Notes under the pieces: generated by a model
Database searches by the model: none
Seen by the model: only the letters and a program-made list of their open reading frames with translations
Told to the model about the DNA's origin: nothing
Source of the DNA: Stenotrophomonas sp. ISL-67
GTDB lineage: Bacteria > Pseudomonadota > Gammaproteobacteria > Xanthomonadales > Xanthomonadaceae
Assembly (NCBI RefSeq): GCF_018612915.1
Contig: NZ_JAGGRL010000011.1
Span: forward strand, 1-64,000
Length of the DNA: 64,000 nucleotides
Direction: 5' to 3'
Part shown: in pieces, positions 1 to 7,614 of the stretch
How the letters are laid out: every line of letters starts with the position of its first letter
How positions within the stretch are numbered: the first letter of the stretch is position 1
Position numbers and translations under genes: made by a program

Positions 1-58
1 TATGGCCGTGCTTTTTCCCCAAGGGAAAATCACGTACATCGCGACGCTCCAACCGTCT

Positions 59-174
59 CCCTGGTGAAATTAGCGCTGTGGAACCACCCGATCCCATCCC
101 GAACTCGGAAGTGAAACGCAGCTGCGCCGATGGTAGTGTGGCTCAAGCCATGCGAGAGTAGGTCATCGCCAGGG
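59..174 (+). rRNA. rrf: 5S ribosomal RNA, first copy
   Basis: A complete 116-nt 5S rRNA. The ends pair (CCCTGG at the start with CCAGGG at the end), and the body carries the conserved CCCGAACTCGGAAGTGAAAC and GCCGATGGTAGTGTGG segments. It is followed at once by a terminator. The first 58 bases are most likely the 23S-5S spacer, so the 16S and 23S genes should lie just before the window. Confidence 0.95.
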
Positions 175-184
175 TTTACACCCC

Positions 185-222
185 GAAAACCCCGCTGCTT
201 GCGCAGTGGGGTTTTCCTTTTT
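185..222 (+). terminator. Rho-independent terminator after first 5S
   Basis: The stem AAAACCCCGCTGC pairs with GCAGTGGGGTTTT around a TTGC loop, with one G-T pair, and a T-rich run CCTTTTTTT follows. It would end the rRNA transcript before the second 5S copy unless read through. Confidence 0.85.
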
Positions 223-329
223 TTGCAAGCCTCCGGTTTTCGGTAGCCTGCACCCGATAGCACACGACTGCTGGTCGTGTGGCACGGAGACAAATGCCGA
301 GCTGGCGCACCGCGCTGCTCCAACCGTCT

Positions 330-445
330 CCCTGGTGAAATCAGCGCTGTGGAACCACCCGATCCCATCCCGAACTCGGAAGTGAAACGCAGCTGCGCCG
401 ATGGTAGTGTGGCTCAAGCCATGCGAGAGTAGGTCATCGCCAGGG
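330..445 (+). rRNA. rrf: 5S ribosomal RNA, second tandem copy
   Basis: A second 116-nt 5S gene 271 bp after the first. I see one base difference between them (AATTAG becomes AATCAG near the 5' end). The leader CTCCAACCGTCTCC and the trailing terminator are duplicated too, so the repeat unit is the 5S with its processing and termination signals. Confidence 0.95.
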
Positions 446-455
446 TTTACACCCC

Positions 456-489
456 AAAACCCCGCTGCTCACGCAGCGGGGTTTTTTCT
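456..489 (+). terminator. Rho-independent terminator after second 5S
   Basis: A perfect stem, AAAACCCCGCTGC with GCAGCGGGGTTTT, followed by TTCTTT. It is the near copy of the hairpin after the first 5S gene. Confidence 0.88.
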
Positions 490-500
490 TTGCCTGCGTT

Positions 501-560
501 CGTGGTCATGCCCCAATGGGGTAATCACCACCCCGGCGGTTGATCGGAATGCAACCCTAC
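501..560 (-). repeat. GTAGGG-type REP half-element beside the transposase
   Basis: Read on the minus strand it starts GTAGGGTTGCATTCC and continues GATCAACCGCC, the same layout as the GTAGGGTCGCATCCC ends of the composite elements elsewhere in the window. It also contains GGTCATGCC, an internal block of those elements. It lies about 70 bp before the transposase start, the usual place for a cognate REP. Confidence 0.65.
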
Positions 561-631
561 CGGCTTCGTCTGACAGCCTGATTGAGACATTCCGGATACA
601 ACCGGCCGTGGGCAAACGCCACTCTGGGGTC

Positions 632-1117
632 ATGTCCAGTCCACGTCTCCTCATCGGCCGCCGCTCCCTCCCGGGGGCGTACTACATGCTCACCACCGTC
701 GTAGCCGGCCGCGAATCCCTCTTTGTCGATGACGCCATCGTCGAATGTGTGGTCGAGGCGCTTCGCTGCTCCGACCGGGAACATCGTTCTCGCACGCTTG
801 CCTGGGTGGTCATGCCCGATCACATCCACTGGCTGATGCAACTGGGCAACGGAAACATCAGTCGCTGCATGCAGGCCTTCAAATCCCGCTCCTCACGTGC
901 GCTCAACCTGCATCGGAACTCGCAGGGATCCCTGTGGCAGCGCGGCTTCTATGACCACTGCATACGCTCGGACGAATCCCTGCTCACGCAGGCCAACTAC
1001 CTGATGGAGAACCCAGTCCGGGCGGGGCTGGCTACAAGAGTCGGCGACTACCCCTATTGCTGGACCCGCTGGCCGACAGAGACAGAACAGCCTGCACAGA
1101 CCGATCAGGCCGAATGA
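632..1117 (+). CDS. REP-associated tyrosine transposase (RAYT, Y1_Tnp/IS200-like)
   Basis: A 161-residue single-strand DNA transposase-like protein. MPDHIHWL (about residues 66-73) is the HxH metal-binding motif of the Y1 family, and YLMENPVRAGL (about 128-138) carries the family's tyrosine region followed by the PVRAGL signature. RAYTs are domesticated IS200/IS605 relatives thought to spread REP palindromes; here a GTAGGG-type REP lies directly upstream. The frame is open further upstream into the second 5S gene, so the ATG at 632, which begins the conserved part, is the sensible start. The length is typical of the shorter RAYTs. Catalysis is inferred from family motifs. Confidence 0.88.
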   Translation: MSSPRLLIGRRSLPGAYYMLTTVVAGRESLFVDDAIVECVVEALRCSDREHRSRTLAWVVMPDHIHWLMQLGNGNISRCMQAFKSRSSRALNLHRNSQGSLWQRGFYDHCIRSDESLLTQANYLMENPVRAGLATRVGDYPYCWTRWPTETEQPAQTDQAE

Positions 1118-1126
1118 GACTCCCCA

Positions 1127-1154
1127 AACGAAAACGGCGCCCCCAAGGGCGCCG
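1127..1154 (-). terminator. Terminator of the M28 peptidase gene
   Basis: On the minus strand, CGGCGCCC and GGGCGCCG form an 8-bp GC stem with a TTGG loop, followed by TTTTCGTTT. It lies about 30 bp past the peptidase stop. The T-run is only on the minus-strand side, so it serves that gene rather than the transposase. Confidence 0.75.
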
Positions 1155-1184
1155 CTCTCTCTCAACGTCAACGACGGAAACGGC

Positions 1185-2912
1185 TTACTTCGCCGTAGGC
1201 GCCGCCGCCTCCGCCTTGCCCTGCATCATCTCGTCGCGGGCCGCCTTGAACGGGTTGCCTTCGTACCAGTTCGGCCACTGGCCACCCACCGCGATCGCCT
1301 TGCCGACGCCGTGCAACAGCTCCAGGTCTTCCACGGTGCCGTCCAGCTTCCAGGTGCTGGCGTCGTACTCGTCCTTCGGGCCGTGGTAACGGTCGCGGCC
1401 GTACGCTTCCGCCGCCTTGCGGCCCGCTTCCACGCCACCATCCAGCAGGTCTTCGCCACCGTCGGCATACAGTGCCGGCACGCCCGCCTTGGCGAAGTTG
1501 AAGTGATCCGAGCGGAAGTAGAAGCCGCTCTGCACCGAGGTTTCACCGTGCAGCGTGCGACCCTTCTCCGCGGCCAGCGGCTTGAGGATGTCCTCCAGCT
1601 GCGAGCTGCCGAAACCGGTCACGGTCAGGTCCTTGGCCTTGCCGGCCACCGACATCGCATCGATGTTGATCACGCCGGCGATCTTGTCCAGCGGGAAGGT
1701 CGGGTGGTTCACGTAGTACTTCGAACCCAGCAGGCCGGACTCTTCCAGCGTCACCGCCAGGAACACCACCGAACGCTCCGGCGCGGGCTGTTCGTGGGCC
1801 ATCGCATCGGCGATTTCCAGGATGCCGGCCACGCCGGTCGCATTGTCGACCGCACCGTTGTAGATGTTGTCGCCCTGCTCACCTTCGTGCTTGCCCAGGT
1901 GGTCCCAGTGCGCCATGTACAGCACGGCCTCGTCGGCATGCTTGGTACCCGGCAGCACGCCGACCACGTTGCGCGACTTCTTCTCGGCAATGGTGCTCTT
2001 CAGGTCCAGCGAGATCTTCGCCTTCAGCGGCACCGGCTTGAAGCCGCGCTTGTTGGCATCCTTGTAGGCCTGGTCCAGGTCCAGCCCGGCATCGGCGAAC
2101 AACTGGCGCGCCGCATCGGCGCTCAGCCAGCCCTGCGCGGGCAGGCGGGGTTCCGGATCGCCCTTGGCGGGCAGGTCGTACTGCGGGCCGGCCCACGAGT
2201 TCTTGACCACGTCCCAGCCGTACGAAGCACCGGCCGTGTCGTGCACGATCAACGCCGCAGCAGCGCCCTTGCGCGCGGCTTCCTCGAACTTGTAGGTCCA
2301 GCGGCCGTAGTAGGTCATGCGCTTGCCGTCGAACAGCTTCTCGTCATTGACGTGGAAGCCGGGGTCGTTGACGAACATCACGACCGTCTTGCCCTTCCAG
2401 TCCTGGTCGGCGTAGTCGTTCCACTTCTGTTCCGGCGCATCCACGCCATAGCCGACGAAGACCAGCTCACTGCCATCGATCTTCACCTCCGGCTGGCCGC
2501 TGCGGGTGCCGATCACCATGTCGGTGCCGAACGTCAGGTCACGCTGCTTGCCCGCCTGGTCCAGCGTGAGGACGGTGGATTCGTCGGCGGTGGTTTCGGT
2601 CATTGCCACCTCCTGGAACCAGCTGTCGCCGTTGCCCGGCTGCAGCCCGATGCGTTGCATCTGGTCGCGGATGTATTCCACCGTGCGGTCTTCGCCGGTG
2701 CTGCCCGGCGCGCGGCCTTCAAACGCGTCCGAGGAGAGGGTCTTGACCAGTTCGCCGAAGTCGCCGGCGTTGATCCCGGCCGAGAAGGCGTGGCCGGCGG
2801 CGGCCGGAGCGGTATCAGCAGCCGGCGCGGCGGCCGGAGCGGTGGTCTCGCCCTTGCACGCGGTCAGCGCAGCGGTGGCGGCCAGGCACAACAGAAGTTT
2901 GCGGGACATCAT
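1185..2912 (-). CDS. M28 family zinc aminopeptidase, lipoprotein
   Basis: A 575-residue exported metallopeptidase expected to trim N-terminal residues from peptides in the periplasm. The signal peptide ends in the lipobox LTAC (Cys19), so it should be lipid-anchored. A PA-type insert lies around residues 140-280. The M28 zinc ligands are visible: HWDH (about 335-338), DNATG (Asp356), the Glu pair in LEESG (390-391), NIDAM (Asp418) and the late SDHF (His470). The gene starts ATGATG; AGGA lies 4 bp before the first ATG and 7 before the second, so the protein may start one residue later. It has its own terminator. The substrate cannot be read from sequence. Confidence 0.9.
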   Translation of the reverse strand: MMSRKLLLCLAATAALTACKGETTAPAAAPAADTAPAAAGHAFSAGINAGDFGELVKTLSSDAFEGRAPGSTGEDRTVEYIRDQMQRIGLQPGNGDSWFQEVAMTETTADESTVLTLDQAGKQRDLTFGTDMVIGTRSGQPEVKIDGSELVFVGYGVDAPEQKWNDYADQDWKGKTVVMFVNDPGFHVNDEKLFDGKRMTYYGRWTYKFEEAARKGAAAALIVHDTAGASYGWDVVKNSWAGPQYDLPAKGDPEPRLPAQGWLSADAARQLFADAGLDLDQAYKDANKRGFKPVPLKAKISLDLKSTIAEKKSRNVVGVLPGTKHADEAVLYMAHWDHLGKHEGEQGDNIYNGAVDNATGVAGILEIADAMAHEQPAPERSVVFLAVTLEESGLLGSKYYVNHPTFPLDKIAGVINIDAMSVAGKAKDLTVTGFGSSQLEDILKPLAAEKGRTLHGETSVQSGFYFRSDHFNFAKAGVPALYADGGEDLLDGGVEAGRKAAEAYGRDRYHGPKDEYDASTWKLDGTVEDLELLHGVGKAIAVGGQWPNWYEGNPFKAARDEMMQGKAEAAAPTAK

Positions 2913-2961
2913 CGATTCCTGGAGACAAAGGGCTGGTGCGCGGGCACCGGGTGAAAGCGTA

Positions 2962-3624
2962 TCAATGGGTGGGCGCGGTGTCGGTGTCGAAGGGCACCGG
3001 TTCGGCGCCGGTGACGGGGCCGATGCTCGCCGTGCGGTGCACGTACAGCACCACCTCGCGTTCGAACCGCAGCTCGCCGGCGACCGAGGCCCTCGGCCCG
3101 ATGATCACCCGAGGTGGGCGCGGCGCGCTGAGCGAGATGCTGAAGCTGGGTTTCTCGACGTGGATGCCGCCTTCAACCTGCGAGCCGACCCCGACGGTGA
3201 TGTCGCCGTTGACGGTGGTGATGCTGTTGCGCAGGCGCGTCTCGACCAGGCCGATGCCACCGTTGACGGTTTCAATACTGCCTTCGATCTGGCTGCCGCG
3301 ATCGGTGAAGATGCTGCCATTCACCGTTTCCAGGTTGCCGCCTGCGATCACCCGCGGGCCGATCACGATCCTGCCGTTGACGGTAGAGACACTGCCGGTG
3401 CGGGCGCCTTCGTCCACGGCGATACTGCCATTGACGGTCTCGATGCTGTGGGTGGTCGCGCCTGCGCCCACCTTGATGTTGCCGTTCACCGTTTCCAGGT
3501 CGCCATAGGCCTGGCCGGTTTCTGCAGTGATGCTGCCATTGACCTTGCTGATGTCGTCAACGGCCCAGGCGGATCCACTGGGGATCATCAGGGCCAACAG
3601 CAGCGGAAGCGGGAAGCGTTTCAT
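2962..3624 (-). CDS. Exported repeat protein with VNG repeats (probable beta-solenoid)
   Basis: A 220-residue protein with a clear signal peptide (cut near SAWA-VDD, about residue 22). From there to about residue 150 it is built from seven imperfect 18-19-residue repeats of the form (I/L/V)xTVNGxI followed by a glycine- or acid-rich turn. Such short, regular repeats are typical of right-handed beta-helix folds, as in DUF4097/bactofilin-like proteins. The C-terminal 70 residues leave the pattern. It sits between the M28 peptidase and the divergent envC. I do not recognise a specific function; an envelope structural role is a guess. Confidence 0.7.
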   Translation of the reverse strand: MKRFPLPLLLALMIPSGSAWAVDDISKVNGSITAETGQAYGDLETVNGNIKVGAGATTHSIETVNGSIAVDEGARTGSVSTVNGRIVIGPRVIAGGNLETVNGSIFTDRGSQIEGSIETVNGGIGLVETRLRNSITTVNGDITVGVGSQVEGGIHVEKPSFSISLSAPRPPRVIIGPRASVAGELRFEREVVLYVHRTASIGPVTGAEPVPFDTDTAPTH

Positions 3625-3674
3625 GGGTGCATCGTCCGGTATGCGGCTGGCAGGCCGCCGTTAGGAATGTCACC

Positions 3675-5045
3675 ATGCAGCGCTGCGATCCGCATCTGCC
3701 TGAAGTCACTGGAAAGCCCTTGCGCCACAACGTCTTTTCCTCACGCCGGAATAACAATCCGACCGCTGGGCACGGCCGTGGGTCGCGTTGGCCGGTGGCG
3801 CTGTCGGCACTGGCACTTGTCCTGGCCATGGTCGGCGCTGCACCGCTGGCTGCCCAGAACCCCAAGGAAGCCGAGCGCAAGCTGCAGAAGCTGCGCACCG
3901 AACTCAAGGGCGTGGCCCGGGAGCGGCGCACCCTGGAAGGCCAGCGCGGGCAGGCATCGCGCCAGCTGCGCGACGCCGACGAAAAAGTTGCCCGCACCGG
4001 CCGCGTGTTGGCCCAGACCGAAACCGCCCTGCAGCGCGAGACCCGCGCCCTGCAGGAACTGCAGCAGCGCCGGAACGAACTGCAGGCCGGATTGAACGTG
4101 CAGCGCCAGGAACTGGCCTCGCTGCTGCGCGCCGCCTACCGGATCGGCAACAACGCGCCATTGAAGTTGCTGCTGTCGCAGGACCGGGTGGCCGATGCCA
4201 ACCGCACCCTGGCCTACCACCGCTATCTGCAGCGAGAACGCGCACGGCGCATCGGCGCGCTGACCGCCGACCTGACCGAACTGGAAACGGTGGAAGCGCA
4301 GATCGAAGAACGCCGACAGGCGCTGGAAGGTACCCGCCAGCAGCAGAAGCAACAGGCGGCCAGCCTGGCCGTTGATCGGCGCACCCGCGCCGCCACGGTA
4401 GCCAGCCTGGACGAACGCTACAAAGACCGCAGCGAACGCGAGAAGGCGCTTGGCCAGGACGCCAAGGCGCTGGAAACGCTGCTGGCCAACCTGCGCGCCG
4501 CCGCCGCCCGCGCAGAAGCCGAACGCCGTGCCGCCGCGCGCCGCGCGGCGGCCGAAAAGGCCGCCGCCGAAAAGGCCGAGCGTGCTGCCGTGGCCAGTGG
4601 CACCAAGCCGCCGCCGCGCCCGGGCAAGACCCCGCCGGCGGTGGCCTCGGCGCCGGCCCCGAAGGTGGGCGGCCTGGGCTGGCCGCTGTCGGGCAACCTG
4701 CTGGCGCGCTATGGCGGCAAGCTGCCGGACGGGCGCACCAGCAGTGGCGTACTGATCAGCGCGCCTGCGGGGAGCACGGTCACCGCCGTCGCCGATGGCA
4801 CAGTGGTGTTCTCCGACTGGATGACCGGCTACGGCATGATCCTGATCGTTGACCATGGCAATGGCTACATGAGCCTCTACGCGCACAACGACACCCTGTT
4901 GCGGGATGCCGGTGGCACGGTGAAGAAAGGGGAGGCCGTGGCCAAGGTCGGCAACTCGGGTGGGCAGGGGGTTACCGCGCTGTACTTTGAATTGCGGCGT
5001 AACGGGCAGCCGGTGGATCCTACTTCGTGGTTGCAGCGGCGGTAG
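3675..5045 (+). CDS. envC: Murein hydrolase activator EnvC family protein
   Basis: A 456-residue protein: a long N-terminal stretch and signal-like hydrophobic segment (about 40-60), a long coiled coil rich in Glu, Arg, Gln and Ala (about 62-330), and a C-terminal LytM/M23 domain (about 345-455). In this family the LytM domain activates division amidases rather than cutting murein itself. Consistent with that, the first zinc-site motif is lost (TSSGVLIS where active enzymes have HxGxD) and the last HxH histidine is Tyr (LYFEL). ATG 3675 is chosen because AGGA lies 8 bp before it; the frame is open further up. The gene precedes ctpA, a common pairing. Confidence 0.88.
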   Translation: MQRCDPHLPEVTGKPLRHNVFSSRRNNNPTAGHGRGSRWPVALSALALVLAMVGAAPLAAQNPKEAERKLQKLRTELKGVARERRTLEGQRGQASRQLRDADEKVARTGRVLAQTETALQRETRALQELQQRRNELQAGLNVQRQELASLLRAAYRIGNNAPLKLLLSQDRVADANRTLAYHRYLQRERARRIGALTADLTELETVEAQIEERRQALEGTRQQQKQQAASLAVDRRTRAATVASLDERYKDRSEREKALGQDAKALETLLANLRAAAARAEAERRAAARRAAAEKAAAEKAERAAVASGTKPPPRPGKTPPAVASAPAPKVGGLGWPLSGNLLARYGGKLPDGRTSSGVLISAPAGSTVTAVADGTVVFSDWMTGYGMILIVDHGNGYMSLYAHNDTLLRDAGGTVKKGEAVAKVGNSGGQGVTALYFELRRNGQPVDPTSWLQRR

Positions 5046-5054
5046 GTCAACGGC

Positions 5055-5077
5055 AGCCACGCAGGGCGTGGCTCTAC
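5055..5077 (-). repeat. SMAG/REP palindrome between envC and ctpA
   Basis: A 23-bp unit; on the minus strand it starts GTAGAGCCACGC and ends GCGTGGCT. It is the commonest REP subfamily in this window. Confidence 0.85.
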
Positions 5078-5214
5078 CAGTGGGCTGGCAACGGGCGGTG
5101 GCGGCGGTTGCAGGGCCCGCTCGTTCAACGGGAATTTACCGTGCCTTCGCGCATAATCGGGCCACGCATCCCTGGTGCGTGTCGTCCCGTCCCCCGCTCA
5201 ACCTGGAGTGCTTC

Positions 5215-6645
5215 ATGCGCGTAGCCCGTTCCGCCACCCTGCTGCTGGCCCTGGTGCCGGCGCTGTCATGGGCGCAGCAGACCGCCCAGGTTCCGGAACG
5301 CAGCGGCGATGCGGCTTCTACCGAAGAGGCAGTGACCTCGCGTGTGCCGCTGGAGGAAATCCGCCGCTACGTGGCCGTCTACAACGCAGTGCGTGCGGCC
5401 TACGTGGAGCCGGTGGACGACAAGAAGCTGATGCAGTCGGCCATCCGCGGCCTGCTGCTGGACCTGGACCCGCACAGCACCTACTTCGACAAAGAAGATG
5501 CCGAAGCCTTCGACGAACAGGCCGAAGGCGCCTATGAAGGCATTGGCGTGGAGCTGCAGCAGCAGCCGGACAACAGCAGCCTCAAAGTCATCTCGCCGAT
5601 CGACGACACCCCGGCGGCCAAGGCCGGCATCCTGGCCGGCGACCTGATCATCGCCATCGACGGCAAGCCGATCAGCGCCATCGAAGCCACCGAACCGCTG
5701 CGCGGCAAGGCCGGCAGCAAGGTGATCCTCACCATCGTGCGCGAGGGCAAGCTCAAGCCGTTCGATGTGCCGATCACCCGCGAAACCATCCGCGTCACCA
5801 GCGTGCGCAGCCGCATGCTGGAACCCGGCTATGGCTACGTGCGCCTGAGCACGTTCCAGGCCGATACCGGCGCCGATTTCCAGAAGCATGTCGCCCAGTT
5901 GCAGCAGCAGGCCGGTGGCACGCTCAAGGGCCTGGTACTGGACCTGCGCAGCAATCCGGGTGGCCTGCTCACGGCGGCGGTACAGGTCGCCGATGACCTG
6001 CTCGACAAGGGCAACATCGTCAGCACCCGTGGCCGCATCGCGATCAGCGATGCGCGCTTCGACGCGACCCCCGGCGACCTGCTCCAGGGCGCGCCAGTGG
6101 TGGTGTTGACCGATGCCGGTTCGGCCAGTGCCTCGGAAGTGCTGGCTGGCGCGCTGCGCGACAACGGCCGCGCGCGCGTGATCGGCAGTCGCACCTTCGG
6201 CAAGGGCTCGGTGCAGACCGTGCTGCCGCTGGACAACGGCGATTCGGTCAAGCTCACCACCGCGCGCTATTACACCCCGAGTGGCAAGTCGATCCAGGCC
6301 ACCGGCATCGTGCCGGACGTGGTGCTGTTCCCCGAAAAGAAGGCCGGCGAAGACGACGACCTGCCGGCCAGCCTGTCCGATTACAGCGAAGCAACCCTGC
6401 CGGGCCACCTGCGTGGCGATGAAGAAGGCGGTGACGGCTACCAGCCCGGCGACGTGCTGCCCGGCGACGGCCCGATCAATGAAGCGCTGGCCGAACTGAA
6501 GCAGCCGGGTTCGGTAGCAGCAAAGCAGAAGGCAACCGCCAAGCCGGTAGCGCCGGCCGTTGGCCGGCCCACGCAGAAGCCGGAATCAAAAACGGTCGCC
6601 AAACCCGAAGCGGAACCCGGTGCCAAACCCGAACCGAACCCATGA
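5215..6645 (+). CDS. ctpA: S41 family C-terminal processing peptidase
   Basis: A 476-residue exported serine protease that trims protein C-termini in the periplasm. Signal peptide about residues 1-20; PDZ domain about 103-190; S41 catalytic domain about 200-360 with the nucleophile region GSASASEV (302-309) and the catalytic lysine in GKGSVQ (Lys330). GGAG lies shortly before the ATG; earlier in-frame codons run through the intergenic REP and are not plausible. The last 70 residues are a low-complexity Lys/Pro/Glu tail, and residues about 445-452 are encoded by a REP palindrome. It follows envC, consistent with a cell-wall hydrolase control pair. Confidence 0.92.
   Translation: MRVARSATLLLALVPALSWAQQTAQVPERSGDAASTEEAVTSRVPLEEIRRYVAVYNAVRAAYVEPVDDKKLMQSAIRGLLLDLDPHSTYFDKEDAEAFDEQAEGAYEGIGVELQQQPDNSSLKVISPIDDTPAAKAGILAGDLIIAIDGKPISAIEATEPLRGKAGSKVILTIVREGKLKPFDVPITRETIRVTSVRSRMLEPGYGYVRLSTFQADTGADFQKHVAQLQQQAGGTLKGLVLDLRSNPGGLLTAAVQVADDLLDKGNIVSTRGRIAISDARFDATPGDLLQGAPVVVLTDAGSASASEVLAGALRDNGRARVIGSRTFGKGSVQTVLPLDNGDSVKLTTARYYTPSGKSIQATGIVPDVVLFPEKKAGEDDDLPASLSDYSEATLPGHLRGDEEGGDGYQPGDVLPGDGPINEALAELKQPGSVAAKQKATAKPVAPAVGRPTQKPESKTVAKPEAEPGAKPEPNP
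6547..6568 (+). repeat. REP palindrome inside the ctpA coding tail
   Basis: GTAGCGCCGGCC with GGCCGGC arms and a GTTGG-type centre, in the coding strand of ctpA. It encodes PVAPAVGRP in the disordered C-terminal tail. Confidence 0.75.
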
Positions 6646-6646
6646 G

Positions 6647-6672
6647 GTAGCGCACGACCGTTGGTCGTGCAG
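6647..6672 (+). repeat. REP palindrome between ctpA and the rhomboid gene
   Basis: GTAGCGCACGACC and GGTCGTGCAGC form the arms around a GTT centre. It fills most of the 47-bp gap between two convergent genes and could act as a shared terminator. Confidence 0.75.
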
Positions 6673-6692
6673 CGGCGCGAATGCGCCGTGCA

Positions 6693-7385
6693 TCAAAACC
6701 CGTGCCGCTTCCGCAACCGCCTGGCAATCGCTGCGCGTACATAGACCCCATACGCCAACCCGAACGCGAACCCGGCGATGTGCGCCCACCAGGCCACCAT
6801 GCCGAAGCTCGGGCCGATATAGGCAAACACTACCTGCAGCCCGGCCCACACCCCGATCAGCAGGTAGGCCGGTGCCCGCACGAATTCCAGGAACAGCCCA
6901 AGTGGGATCACCACGCCCAGCCGCGCGCCGGGGAACAGGGCCAGATAGGCCCCGATCAAGGCCGACACCGCGCCACTGGCCCCGATGATGATCTGGTCCG
7001 GGCTGCCCATCGTGTAGATCGCGGTCAGGTTCGAGATCGCCCCGCCCACCAGGAACAGCAGGATCAGCCGCCACGGCCCCAGCACCCGTTCGGCGGGCAG
7101 CCCGAAGATCAGCAGGAACACCAGGTTGCCCAGCAGGTGCGACCAGTCCGCGTGCAGGAACAGGGCGGTGAACAACCGAAGCACGCTGCCGTCCTGGAAG
7201 GTGGCCCACCAGTCCAGCGGCCGGGTCAGCCCGGTGGACAATGCACCCCAGTCCAACCACAGGCTGCGCCGGGCATCGCCCGGGCGCGAGATCGACCACA
7301 GGAATGCGGCCCAAAGCGTCGCGAACAGCAAGGGCGTCGCCCAGCGGACGGCGGACTTCTTGCGGGAGGGGAGGGAGACGAACAT
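6693..7385 (-). CDS. Rhomboid family intramembrane serine protease
   Basis: A 230-residue polytopic membrane protein with about six hydrophobic segments. The catalytic serine motif GASGAVSA lies near residue 136 and the partner histidine in WAHIAGF near residue 202, with HLLGN (about 83-87) earlier as in active rhomboids. Such enzymes cut transmembrane substrates inside the inner membrane; the substrate here is unknown. It is convergent with ctpA, the two stops being separated only by a REP. Confidence 0.9.
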   Translation of the reverse strand: MFVSLPSRKKSAVRWATPLLFATLWAAFLWSISRPGDARRSLWLDWGALSTGLTRPLDWWATFQDGSVLRLFTALFLHADWSHLLGNLVFLLIFGLPAERVLGPWRLILLFLVGGAISNLTAIYTMGSPDQIIIGASGAVSALIGAYLALFPGARLGVVIPLGLFLEFVRAPAYLLIGVWAGLQVVFAYIGPSFGMVAWWAHIAGFAFGLAYGVYVRAAIARRLRKRHGF

Positions 7386-7470
7386 GGGTGGCGCTAGCCT
7401 AGCGCGGCAACGCTCCTGAAGGGGGCGGCGACGCGTTCAGCCTGAATAGCCGGAAAGGACGACCGCGTTA

Positions 7471-7498
7471 TTGTTTCATTAACTGGTCTGGGTATACT
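7471..7498 (+). promoter_or_regulatory. Predicted sigma-70 promoter of the FadL-type gene
   Basis: TTGTTT (7471-7476), a 16-bp spacer and TATACT (7493-7498). It lies about 115 bp before the start codon and is one of the few AT-rich spots in the gap, leaving a long leader. Confidence 0.55.
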
Positions 7499-7614
7499 CG
7501 CATACGGCGTCGTATGTCGGGAGGGGATCCGGCGCGTTGTTCCAGGCCTTTCGGGGCGGGGGACGGCGCAGGCGCGCGTTGCCAAACCACACGCATTTCC
7601 GGAGAGAACAAACG

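Noticed and set aside
401..631. N-terminal extension of the transposase into the 5S gene
   Set aside because: It overlaps a structural RNA and a terminator; similarity to RAYTs starts at the ATG at 632.
1311..2954. 547-residue plus-strand frame opposite the M28 peptidase
   Set aside because: Antisense shadow of a GC-rich gene; no recognisable motifs and the minus strand has all zinc ligands.
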